Source of the DNA: Sacculina carcini
Taxonomy: Eukaryota > Arthropoda > Thecostraca > Sacculinidae
Assembly (NCBI GenBank): GCA_916048095.2
Contig: OU696597.1
Span: forward strand, 3,493,550 to 3,557,549
DNA length: 64,000 nucleotides
Direction of reading: 5' to 3'
The position numbers were made by a program, and so were the translations under genes. Positions 1 to 8,492 of this stretch are shown here, piece by piece (position 1 is the first letter of the stretch; each line of letters begins with the position of its first letter). Under the pieces are notes generated by a model that saw only the letters and a program-made list of their open reading frames with translations, was not told the origin of the DNA and searched no databases.

Positions 1-20
1 ATAGCAGTCTGGATAGTGGA

Positions 21-1698
21 ATGTTTCATGAACCAAGGATCAGACCCCACAAGTTTCTTGGGGATGCCATCGATTTTGCTCTGGACCAGGGATGGAGATG
101 TGGACATTGTTATTACTGGTCCACCAAGCGGAGGTGACGACAGTGACATAGAACAGGTCGATGATGACACACTTGTAGATGTTGGAGGAATGCCAGAAGA
201 AGTGGCAGGAGAGGTTGATGTCATGTATGAAGAATCCGATGCAGACGCTGCAACCGGTCATGTTTCCAGAAAAAAGCAAAAGCTAAGTGAACCTAAATGG
301 ACGAAGAGTCATATTTCTGCACAAGTGGACTTTAAAAAATATGAGAAAACGAATGCAAAAAAATTGCTCCTGAAAATCTCGCCAGATATTATTGAGGCTT
401 CTGAGTGGACTGTGTTTCAAAAAGTATTTGAAGAGATTCTTCAACATCTTGTCTGTGAAACCAATAGATACGCAGCCAGAGATAAGAATATGCCAGATTT
501 CCAAATTACAGCTGAGGAAATGTATAACTTTTTAGGCTTGCTGATACTTTCTGGTTATAACATGCGCACGAGTGAGAGAGACTACTGGAGCAAAGCATCT
601 GATCTTTGTTGCCCTGGTTTCGCTGAAACTATGAGTCGCAGTCGGTTTCAAAAAATTAAAAGTGTATTGCACGCAGCTGACAACCAATCACTTCATTCAA
701 GCAAAATGGCAAAAATTAAGCCATTATATGATCTACTAAATCAATCATTGCGCATGTTTGGTATTCTGCATGAAAATCTAAGCATCGATGAGTCTATGGT
801 GCCCTATTTTGGAAGACATTCTTGTAAACAATTCATACGAGGCAAGCCGATTCGTTTCGGGTATAAATGTTGGGTGATGAGTAGTTCATGTGGTCTTCCT
901 TACCAAGTAACAGTATATGAAGGGAGGACTGAAAAATCATGCAACACTCCTCTAGGAACTCGTGTTGTAATGGAATGTTTGAAGATATGTGATAAGCCAA
1001 GTTCTCACTACATATTTTTCGATAATTTTTTCACATCCTATGATCTCATGAAACAGTTGAAAACTCTTGGTTTCAAAGCTACTGGCACTGTGAGGAAAAA
1101 CAGAATGAAAGGATGCCCACTCAAGACCGATGCAGCTATGAAAAAGAGTGAAAGAGGCTTTTACGACTACCGTTCAGATGGTGATATAGAGATGGTCAGG
1201 TGGAATGACAATTCAGTCGTGACCATGTGCAGCAATGCTATTGGACTAGAGCCAATTCGGCAAGTGAATAGAAGAGTAAAAAACAAGGGTGTCGTGAGTG
1301 TTCCCCAGCCAAATGTGGTCGCTTGCTATAATGCAGGTATGGGAGGAGTAGACTTGATGGACAGATCGCTGGCAGACTTCAGGCCTACTATTCTCGGGAA
1401 AAAATGGTATTGGACTTTGATAATCAACGCAATAAATATCGCAGTTGTGTACAGCTGGAGAATTTATCAACTATCAACAAATTATGAATCAAAGCAAAAG
1501 GATTTTCGAAGAAGTTTGGTCACCGCTATGCTATATCAGTCTCAACCTAAGCCAAGATCAGCTTCACGATCTGGGCCTTCATTTTCTGTTCTTGAAGATG
1601 TGAGGACTGACAACATAAATCATTGTTGCAGGATTCTCGTTTCGCAAGGCTTTCGCACGACCATCGCGCCGAAGTCTCGGCCATCGCTGCGTCCATGA
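21..1698 (+). pseudogene. piggyBac-like transposase, unit 1, frameshifted near the N-terminus
   Basis: DDE_Tnp_1_7 (piggyBac) transposase, which cuts and pastes at TTAA sites. The ATG matching the intact units is at 21. About base 82, CTCTGGACC replaces CTCAGACC, a net gain of 1 bp, so the ATG frame ends early and the rest lies in the frame that opens at 16. The catalytic core remains readable: IDESM, FFDNFF and GGVDLMD carry the three aspartates. As in every unit, the last ~22 residues are out-of-frame translation of the sugar-porter exon, and the cysteine-rich end of piggyBac proteins is absent. Not expected to give a full-length protein. Confidence 0.85.
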
Positions 1699-2089
1699 AC
1701 CCCAACACACGACGTCGTTCAGTGGTGCGTCTGTTTGGTCACCGGCACGTGCTAGTCCCGTTATCGATTAGCTGCGCCCTAACGGTCTTCCATGCTTTCT
1801 CGGGAGGCATGGCAGTCACATCGTTTGCACCTGTTATTTTTGACCGTCTGCACGCGTTGAGCGATGGCTCGACCGGCTCAATGATGCTGGCTTGTGTGCG
1901 GATGCTGTGCGTGTGCGTGTGCTGGTGTCGCACGTGAAACGCCGTTCTCTGTTGGTGTTCAACGGAACGGTGGGTGCCGTGACAGCGCTGTTTGCATCAC
2001 TCTACTTCTTCTACGAGCAACGAGCAGCGACTAGCACCACACTGCACGCGGGACTATCAGTGGCGTGTTTGGTGTGCGTGCTGGTGATG
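1632..2089 (+). pseudogene. Sugar-porter (MFS/SLC2-like) exon, unit 1, 1-bp deletion
   Basis: Sequence between a 3' splice site (ttgttgcag|GAT) and a 5' splice site (GATG|gtaggc). Its translation resembles the segment from the central cytoplasmic loop through helices 7-10 of sugar porters: a basic loop, then a helix with FSGGMAV in the place of the family's QQ-SGIN-AV, then KRRSLLV where the family has GRR-LLL, then a helix ending LYFFYE. One G is missing in the run gtgcgtgtgcgtgtgc near 1920, shifting the frame relative to U3. Known of the family: facilitated trehalose/glucose transporters of the plasma membrane. Inferred: one captured host exon, not a gene. Other MFS families with this helix pattern are possible. 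Confidence 0.7.
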
Positions 2090-2095
2090 GTAGGC

Positions 2096-2487
2096 TTAAC
2101 CCATATTATCCCAATGACTACATATGTAGTCATGCATTTCAGGAGGCCACCATTCATGATTTAGATATCATTATGGAATTTTAAAGGCATCAACATAATT
2201 CTGCACTTTTTTCTGGCCTATATATCTCCAAAATAGCGTTCAATTAATATACCCCTTTAATTGTGATAAGAAATAATATCGGTTGTTTTCACGTTTTCGC
2301 GCTTCTGTTACCCTTTCATGTTGAAACCTGCATACTACTGTCGTGAGTACATCAATGGTGGTCTCTTTCACTCAGTTCATTATTGAATATGTGAGAAAGA
2401 TTACCTAATGAAAATCCCCCTCATAAATTTCAGAACCTGTTCTTGAGGTAAGTTGAAAAATCCATGACTACATATGTAGTCATTGGG
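2096..2487 (+). mobile_element. piggyBac-like left terminus with paired palindromes, unit 1/2
   Basis: TTAA (2096-2099), the target site of piggyBac transposons, is followed directly by CCC, their usual first bases. The element starts only 6 bp after the putative exon donor. The perfect 20-bp palindrome ATGACTACATATGTAGTCAT lies at 2114-2133 and 2464-2483. With flanking bases the two form a 25-bp inverted repeat (CCCAATG... at 2110, ...CATTGGG ending 2487). No mirror-image right terminus occurs after any transposase in the array, so the element is one-ended. Family-typical subterminal inverted repeats suggest transposase binding sites (inference). Confidence 0.75.
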
Positions 2488-2838
2488 CAACGTGTCAACA
2501 AATTATATGCATCAGTTGACGACTGGGCTGCTGACTTGTTATGTACTACTAAAAACTACTAATGGTCGTTATGTACTTCTAACCTAACCTATATATATCC
2601 TTAGTGAATATCGTAGATATACAATATGTATAGTGAAGGTTTGCATGTAACAATCGCACGTGAATTTGGTCGTTCGAGGCAACCTATGGTGGCATCATCT
2701 GGCTACGTATTGTGTGGGGCATTCTGTGGTCTTGTGCTAGATGAAATGGTATCGCTGGAATTTTGAAATTTGTAGTTTGGTTTATGATTTTTTCCCTACA
2801 ATGTAAGTACATTGAACCTTTTATTTTATTTTTTTCAG
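2448..2838 (+). other. Probable 5' UTR intron of the transposase gene, unit 1/2
   Basis: TTGAG|GTAAGT at 2447/2448 is a consensus 5' splice site. A long T-rich tract ending ttttttcag at 2838 is a strong 3' splice site. The transposase ATG lies 21 bp downstream, at 2860. Upstream sequence has stops in all useful frames, so the first exon is likely non-coding. The same arrangement is repeated in each complete unit. A second GTAAGT at 2804 is too close to the acceptor for a normal intron. Confidence 0.5.
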
Positions 2839-2859
2839 GATAGCAGTCTAGATAGTGGA

Positions 2860-3741
2860 ATGTTTCATGAACCAAGGATCAGACCCCACAAGTTTCTTGG
2901 GGATGCCATCGATTTTGCTCAGACCAGGGATGGAGATGTGGACATTGTTATTACTGGTCCACCAAGCGGAGGTGACGACAGTGACATAGAACAGGTCGAT
3001 GATGACACACTTGTAGATGTTGGAGGAATGCCAGAAGAAGTGGCAGGAGAGGTTGATGTCATGTATGAAGAATCCGATGCAGACGCTGCAACCGGTCATG
3101 TTTCCAGAAAAAAGCAAAAGCTAAGTGAACCTAAATGGACGAAGAGTCATATTTCTGCACAAGTGGACTTTAAAAAATATGAGAAAACGAATGCAAAAAA
3201 ATTGCTCCTGAAAATCTCGCCAGATATTATTGAGGCTTCTGAGTGGACTGTGTTTCAAAAAGTATTTGAAGAGATTCTTCAACATCTTGTCTGTGAAACC
3301 AATAGATACGCAGCCAGAGATAAGAATATGCCAGATTTCCAAATTACAGCTGAGGAAATGTATAACTTTTTAGGCTTGCTGATACTTTCTGGTTATAACA
3401 TGCGCACGAGTGAGAGAGACTACTGGAGCAAAGCATCTGATCTTTGTTGCCCTGGTTTCGCTGAAACTATGAGTCGCAGTCGGTTTCAAAAAATTAAAAG
3501 TGTATTGCACGCAGCTGACAACCAATCACTTCATTCAAGCAAAATGGCAAAAATTAAGCCATTATATGATCTACTAAATCAATCATTGCGCATGTTTGGT
3601 ATTCTGCATGAAAATCTAAGCATCGATGAGTCTATGGTGCCCTATTTTGGAAGACATTCTTGTAAACAATTCATACGAGGCAAGCCGATTCGTTTCGGGT
3701 ATAAATGTTGGGTGATGAGTAGTTCATGTGGTCTTCCTTAC
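2860..3741 (+). pseudogene. piggyBac-like transposase, unit 2, cut by a Gypsy insertion
   Basis: Same frame as the intact units, starting with MFHEP. It is open for 294 codons, through the acidic N-terminal region, the N-terminal dimerisation/binding part and the first catalytic aspartate (IDESM). It then stops at GLPY, where the Gypsy 5' LTR begins at 3742. The remainder of unit 2, with two of three catalytic aspartates, its exon and the following piggyBac left end, is absent: after the Gypsy, sequence resumes in unit 3. Confidence 0.9.
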
Positions 3742-4185
3742 TGTAGCGTGTACTTACTCTTAAACTTCTGATGTGTTTTGCATGTGTTTATTTGGTTAGG
3801 GAAGCGTTATTTTTGTCTACGCTTGACTCATTCTTTTTGGTTGTCAACACCATGTTTGTTTTTGTATAAGCGTATAAATCCCGCAAACATTAATTAAATT
3901 GTTTTAAATTCGAATTTTGATTTCTTTTTGTATGTCATGGCGTATATCCGTATGTTTCGGTGTTGTACAATCGTGACGCAAATGAAGCAATCAGTCTCGT
4001 GTCACGCTTCTTCTGGTTTTATATATACTTTGGTTCATGCTGACCGTTGGGCTGTATTTGGATATTTTTGTCGTATCTTGGAGTTGAATTATATATATAT
4101 ATTTGAGTTTTCCAACGAGCTTGTTTCTTTTCCCGGTATTTCTGGGTTGTTCAAAGTATTTACCGTCTACCCAACAAACACAACA
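3742..4185 (+). repeat. Gypsy 5' LTR
   Basis: 444 bp, starting TGTAGCGTG and ending AACA, followed by AAT and the primer binding site. The first ~66 bp recur at 8418. TATAAA-like sequence (gcgtataaatcc, about 3870) and AT-rich stretches could serve transcription start, but no site can be fixed. The end is set from the TG...CA rule and the position of the primer site. Confidence 0.85.
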
Positions 4186-4188
4186 AAT

Positions 4189-4206
4189 TGGTGACCCCGA
4201 CGTGAT
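4189..4206 (+). promoter_or_regulatory. Primer binding site, tRNA-Trp
   Basis: TGGTGACCCCGACGTGAT is complementary over 18 nt to the 3' end of eukaryotic tRNA-Trp (…ATCACGTCGGGGTCACCA), from knowledge of that tRNA. It primes minus-strand cDNA synthesis. It begins 3 bp after the LTR and ends 6 bp before the gag ATG. Confidence 0.85.
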
Positions 4207-4212
4207 TTAATC

Positions 4213-5103
4213 ATGGGTAATGACGGTGATGATTCTGTGCAAATCTCAAATTCAGCACCAAATGCTTCATGTCCGGACGTTCGTCCAACTGCGTCATTTA
4301 AGTTGCCGCCTTTCGCGCCTGAAGAGCCTGAGTTGTGGCTGGCTCAGGTGAATTGCGCTTTTGCAGTAGCCGGCATTACTTCGGATGTGACGAAATTCCA
4401 ATTTTTAGTGGCTGGATTGCCAATTCCAGTTGCTAGCCAATTGAGAGACCTTATTATGGGTCCTCCCAACTTTGAGGCCTTATGTGTTGGTCTTCGCAGC
4501 AGACTGGCTCATTCCAGAGAGGAGCGGTTGAGTGCTTTACTCAGGAACCAGCACCTCGGTGATCAGCTGCCTTCCCAGCTACTTCGGAGGATGAAACATG
4601 AGCTGACTGCTGCTGGTGACACTCATACAGACACTGGGTTGCTTCGAACATTGTTTTTTCAGCGTCTTCCATCACATGTTCGGGCCGCCATTTCTTTGTT
4701 ACCAGAGACAACCACATTGGAGGAGATAGCTCAGGCTGCTGATCGTTTTATGGAGGCTACTAAAGGAGATCTTCCACTCGCTTCTGCTCTTCCAGCTCCT
4801 GTTTGCGCTGTGACTCGGTCTCCACAAGCGGACCCAATGCAGGAGCTAACTGCTGCCGTTACGAAGCTGACAACTGCTGTAACGAAGATGTCAGAACAAC
4901 AAACTATGTATTTCAACTCTGGTTATCGTCGCGGAAGAAGTCGTGCTCGCTCCCAGTCTCGTTCTCCGGCCGTTCCTGATGACACGGAACGCTCAGCTAG
5001 CGGTCAAGAAAATCGCCTGTGCTGGTACCATCGCCGCTGGGGCAACAATGCCTCGAGATGTGTCCCTCCATGTGACTTCGAGCATTTAAACTCCCAGTGC
5101 TGA
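4213..5103 (+). CDS. gag: Gypsy Gag polyprotein
   Basis: A 296-residue Gag starting at the first ATG after the primer site. Residues ~25-190 form the capsid-like region common in animal Gypsy elements (LPPFAPEEPELWLAQV, later LLRTLFFQRLP and LEEIAQAADRFM). A basic Arg/Ser-rich stretch (GRSRARSQSRS, ~238-250) and a C-terminal Cys/His motif (CWYHRRWGNNASRCVPPC) resemble nucleocapsids of this group, which use this form rather than a plain CCHC knuckle. Gag assembles the cytoplasmic particle that packages the RNA. The frame ends in TGA ten bases after a slippery heptamer that gives access to pol. No internal damage is visible. Confidence 0.92.
   Translation: MGNDGDDSVQISNSAPNASCPDVRPTASFKLPPFAPEEPELWLAQVNCAFAVAGITSDVTKFQFLVAGLPIPVASQLRDLIMGPPNFEALCVGLRSRLAHSREERLSALLRNQHLGDQLPSQLLRRMKHELTAAGDTHTDTGLLRTLFFQRLPSHVRAAISLLPETTTLEEIAQAADRFMEATKGDLPLASALPAPVCAVTRSPQADPMQELTAAVTKLTTAVTKMSEQQTMYFNSGYRRGRSRARSQSRSPAVPDDTERSASGQENRLCWYHRRWGNNASRCVPPCDFEHLNSQC
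5085..5091 (+). promoter_or_regulatory. Programmed -1 frameshift site UUUAAAC
   Basis: In the gag frame the bases read ..caT TTA AAC, the canonical X XXY YYZ slippery heptamer. Pol is in the -1 frame relative to gag and is open from 5076, just after a TGA at 5073, so the heptamer lies within the 28-base overlap. Slippage would yield Gag-Pol reading Phe-Lys-Leu-Pro-Val-Leu-Ser. The downstream RNA structure was not tested. Confidence 0.8.
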
Positions 5104-8100
5104 GTCACTTGGCACCTGTCTCAGCTGCTTCTTCAACGCCACTGTTTCATGTCTTAGACAAGTTATCCGGGCATCGATTACTGGTAGACACTGGTGCTCA
5201 AGTAAGTGTGTGGCCAAATTCTAATCTACCGGACAATTCTCAGATCTGTTCGTCTGCCAGTCGATCTCCCAGTCTGCAAACAGCTGATGGTCGCTGTATC
5301 TCTACTACCGGCTCAGCTCTAATTGCTTTAGACATTGGAGACTCCACTAGGCCTTATCAGTGGCGGTTTATTCTAGCTGACGTTCCAGCACCTATCCTCG
5401 GTGCGGATTTCCTGCAACACCATGGTCTCACTGTGGATCTCAATAACCGCCGGCTTAGTAATAGCATTCAGATCCTGAGCTCCCCGTTGGACAGCTCCTC
5501 AAACTTATTAGCAGCGGTTGGTTTGGCTCCACGTAATGCCGATGTTGAAGCTATTATTGTTAAATACCCATCAGTGACGCGACCGCCGAATTTTCAACTG
5601 CCCGTAAAGCACAATGTCGTCCACCACATATCGACCACTGGCCCGCCAGTACATGCCAAGGCTCGACGGCTGGCGCCAGATCGTCTCGCAGCTGCCAAAG
5701 CTGAATTTCAGCGACTAGAACAGATGGGCATTTGTCGTAGATCAAAGAGTCCGTGGTCGAGTCCACTGCATATGGTTCCTAAGAAGGACGGGTCCTGGAG
5801 GGTCTGCGGAGATTATCGGGCACTCAATGTTATCACTATTCCCGATAAGTATCCCATTCCGTTGGTGCATGACTCCTTCAATCATGTTCACAATTGCAAA
5901 TATTTTTCCCGTCTCGACATTATTCGTGCCTATAATCATATTCCTATTAATGCCGATGACATCCCTAAATCAGCCATCATCACACCATTTGGGCTTTTTG
6001 AGTTCACACGCCTTGGTTTTGGTTTTCGCAACGCTGCGCAGACCTACCAGCGTTTAATGGACACAATTTTCACTGACATGCCATTCTGTTCTGTTTATAT
6101 CGACGATGTGCTAATTGCCAGTGAGTCGTACGCGGAACACATGCATCACATCGAAGCTGTGTTTCAAAAGCTGCATCAGCATGGATTAGTGGTGAATCCC
6201 GACAAATGCGTTTTTGCTGTCGACAGACTTTCCTTTTTAGGTCACATGATCTCAGCAAGCGGTATTTCAACACTGCAATCGAAGGTAGAAGCTGTGAACT
6301 CGTACCCTTTGCCTCGAACGGAAGCGGAACTCCGGCGGTTTGTTGGCATGATATCGTACTATCATCGGCTGATACCGCATGCTGCTGCCATACTTGCTCC
6401 GCTCCATGCATTGATAACCACGCGCAGCCGCAAGTCTAGTCGGCCAGTCACATGGACAGCGGAAACTACGGCAGCGTTCCAACGCGCCAAAACCAGCTTG
6501 GCGGCGGCCACTCAGCTGTCGTTTCCTGCCGCAGACGCGCCACTCTCGCTACAAGTCGATGCATCGGCCACATGTATCGGAGCAGTTCTCCAACAGTATG
6601 TGGAAGGTGCCTGGCAACCATTGGCGTATTTCTCCCGTCAGCTATCGCCAACTGAGCGGCGGTACAGCGCTTTTGGTCGGGAGCTTCTGGCGGTGTATTC
6701 TGCGATTAGACATTTTCGGTACGCAGTGGAAGGCCGGAATTTCATTGTATATACCGACCATAAGCCGCTGATTGGTGCACTGAACTCTTCATCAGACCGT
6801 CACTCTCCGCGAGAAGTTCGTCAATTGGACTATGTTGTTCAATTTACCACTGACATCCGTCATGTTCCTGGGTCGTCAAACACTGTTGCCGACGCGCTTT
6901 CACGGACTGTTTCTATGCTGTCTATTCCGACTCCCAGGCTTGACGATTTTTCAGCCTTGGCAGACGCCCAACATGAGGATGATGATCTGGGCAAGTTCAT
7001 CGCCTCCAGTGAACACTCGCTGCAGCTTCGCCATGTTCCGTTGTCCTGTGGTCGAAAATTGTGCTGCGACTATTCGACAGGACAGTGTCGTCCGCTCCTA
7101 CCGTCGGCTTTTCGACGTAACTATTTCAACCTGGTGCACAACTTATCGCACCCTGGAGTACATGCCACCCAACGTCTGGTCGCCGATCGTTTCGTGTGGC
7201 CAAATATGCGCCAAGACATCCGTCAGTGGGCTCAAGCTTGTGTAGGATGTCAGAAGGCCAAGGTCCAGCGGCATACGCGTACTCCGCCTGGTCGTTTTTC
7301 TCTTCCAAATTGCCGTTTCGAAGTGCTGCACATCGATTTGGTCGGACCATTACCGCCATCGAACGGGAACGAGTATATTTTGACGATTGTCGACAGATAC
7401 ACCAGATGGTGTGAGGCCGTACCACTTGCCACCTCACATACAGAGAGTATTGCCAGCGCGCTCCTGCAGCATTGGGTTGCTCGTTTTGGAGTGCCGGAGA
7501 CAATCATTTCTGATCGGGGTTCCCAATTCGAAAGTCGTCTTTGGAAAGCTCTCATGTGTCTTCTTGGCATCTCCAAGCGTCGAACGACCGCCTACCATCC
7601 AGAAAGCAACGGGATGGTCGAAAGACTTCACCGTCAGCTCAAGGCCTGTCTTCGCGCAGTTGGCTCTTCCCATCGCTGGTCGGAACAACTCCCATTGATC
7701 ATGCTAGGCATCCGAGTAGCAGTTAAGACTGATCTGGGCTGTTCCAGTGCGGAACTCGTGTACGGCACGCCGTTGCGTATCCCCGGCGAATTCATCGACT
7801 CAAGTTCTCGACCTCTGCCGTTGCCAGTTACCTTTTGCGATCGGTTGAAACAACACATGCGTAAAATCACGCCAGTGCCTCCGCGGACATCTCGGCGAGC
7901 AATTCATGTGCCAGCGGCCCTGAAAAATTGCTCACATGTCTTCCTGCGAGTAGACGCTTCTCACTCGTCATTGCAGCCAGCGTACACAGGACCGCATCGC
8001 GTTTTGCAGCGCACTGACAAGACAGTCACCATTGTAGATGTTCGACGCGGCAAACAGGTCGTCAGCCTCGACAGGTGTAAGGCAGCATTTGACGACAACG

Positions 8101-8405
8101 CAATCCTTCCATCTGCCATACCAGATTCTACTGCAGTGCGTCGTCATCGCCGTGTTTATTTCACCACTGACGCGCCGACAATTTTGTCAGACACTCGCCA
8201 CTCGGAGAGTTTCACAATTAACACGCCACTCACTGCAGTTCCGAACGCCGAGTCTCCGTCACCTTTGTCTATGACCAACTCGGCACCTGTTCAACAACCC
8301 CGTCCGTCGTCATCAACATCTCGCCGTCGTCAGCAACGACCGTCTGCGATTCCGGTCCGTACACGAAGTGGACGTGAAGTTCAGCTACCCTCTCGTTTTC
8401 GCTGA
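5085..8405 (+). CDS. pol: Gypsy Pol polyprotein (protease, RT, RNase H, integrase)
   Basis: Expressed by -1 shift from gag; the coordinates start at the slip site. Numbering from the GTG at 5097: aspartic protease with VDTGA (Asp31); reverse transcriptase from ~residue 215, including FSRLDIIRAYNHIPI and the catalytic YIDD at 334-337; RNase H with LQVDASATCIGAVL, the ERRYSAFGRELLAV helix and VYTDHKPL; integrase with an HHCC zinc finger (HPGVHATQ...CVGCQKAK) and a DD35E core at Asp747 (HIDLVGP), Asp806 (ISDRGSQF) and Glu842 (MVERLH). The C-terminal tail is Ser/Arg-rich. All catalytic residues are present and the frame is uninterrupted, so the enzymes could be active although the 3' LTR is damaged. 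The TGA overlaps the polypurine tract. Confidence 0.95.
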   Translation, partial: FKLPVLSHLAPVSAASSTPLFHVLDKLSGHRLLVDTGAQVSVWPNSNLPDNSQICSSASRSPSLQTADGRCISTTGSALIALDIGDSTRPYQWRFILADVPAPILGADFLQHHGLTVDLNNRRLSNSIQILSSPLDSSSNLLAAVGLAPRNADVEAIIVKYPSVTRPPNFQLPVKHNVVHHISTTGPPVHAKARRLAPDRLAAAKAEFQRLEQMGICRRSKSPWSSPLHMVPKKDGSWRVCGDYRALNVITIPDKYPIPLVHDSFNHVHNCKYFSRLDIIRAYNHIPINADDIPKSAIITPFGLFEFTRLGFGFRNAAQTYQRLMDTIFTDMPFCSVYIDDVLIASESYAEHMHHIEAVFQKLHQHGLVVNPDKCVFAVDRLSFLGHMISASGISTLQSKVEAVNSYPLPRTEAELRRFVGMISYYHRLIPHAAAILAPLHALITTRSRKSSRPVTWTAETTAAFQRAKTSLAAATQLSFPAADAPLSLQVDASATCIGAVLQQYVEGAWQPLAYFSRQLSPTERRYSAFGRELLAVYSAIRHFRYAVEGRNFIVYTDHKPLIGALNSSSDRHSPREVRQLDYVVQFTTDIRHVPGSSNTVADALSRTVSMLSIPTPRLDDFSALADAQHEDDDLGKFIASSEHSLQLRHVPLSCGRKLCCDYSTGQCRPLLPSAFRRNYFNLVHNLSHPGVHATQRLVADRFVWPNMRQDIRQWAQACVGCQKAKVQRHTRTPPGRFSLPNCRFEVLHIDLVGPLPPSNGNEYILTIVDRYTRWCEAVPLATSHTESIASALLQHWVARFGVPETIISDRGSQFESRLWKALMCLLGISKRRTTAYHPESNGMVERLHRQLKACLRAVGSSHRWSEQLPLIMLGIRVAVKTDLGCSSAELVYGTPLRIPGEFIDSSSRPLPLPVTFCDRLKQHMRKITPVPPRTSRRAIHVPAALKNCSHVFLRVDASHSSLQPAYTGPHRVLQRTDKTVTIVDVRRGKQVVSLDRCKAAFDDNAILPSAIPDSTAVRRHRRVYFTTDAPTILSDTRHSESFTINTPLTAVPNAESPSPLSMTNSAPVQQPRPSSSTSRRRQQRPSAIPVRTRSGREVQLPSRFR

Positions 8406-8417
8406 GGGGGGAGGTGG
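8404..8417 (+). promoter_or_regulatory. Gypsy polypurine tract
   Basis: GAGGGGGGAGGTGG lies directly before the 3' LTR and overlaps the pol stop codon. This is the expected place and composition for the plus-strand primer. Confidence 0.85.
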
Positions 8418-8492
8418 TGTAGCGTGTACTTACTCTTAAACTTCTGATGTGTTTTGCATGTGTTTATTTGGTTAGGGAAGCGTGAGGGAAGC
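8418..8492 (+). repeat. Truncated 3' LTR (66 bp) and junction filler
   Basis: 8418-8483 repeats the first 66 bp of the 5' LTR, then stops. GAGGGAAGC (8484-8492) follows, after which unit 3 of the array begins at AAGTTTCTTGG. The filler copies AGGGAAGC present a few bases upstream in the LTR, as in templated end joining. About 380 bp of LTR, ~1.9 kb of unit 2 and ~51 bp of unit 3 are missing across the joint. Confidence 0.85.

Larger units (their letters stand above)
3742..8483 (+). mobile_element. Ty3/Gypsy LTR retrotransposon, coding-complete, 3' LTR truncated
   Basis: Parts in order: 5' LTR, tRNA-Trp primer site, gag, a -1 shifted pol with protease, reverse transcriptase, RNase H and integrase, a polypurine tract, and the first 66 bp of a 3' LTR. 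Both coding frames are open. The overlapping LTR portions look identical by eye, suggesting recent insertion. It sits in the same orientation as the transposase it disrupts. The 3' LTR ends at a rearrangement joint, so no target duplication can be read and the copy could not complete normal reverse transcription. There is no env-like frame. Confidence 0.95.

Noticed and set aside
40..504. Minus-strand frames recurring in each array unit (79-89 and 73 residues)
   Set aside because: They are antisense shadows of the transposase, repeated only because the unit is repeated.
5560..7870. Overlapping frames inside pol on both strands
   Set aside because: Shadows of the Gypsy pol frame; no start context, domain or independent codon pattern.
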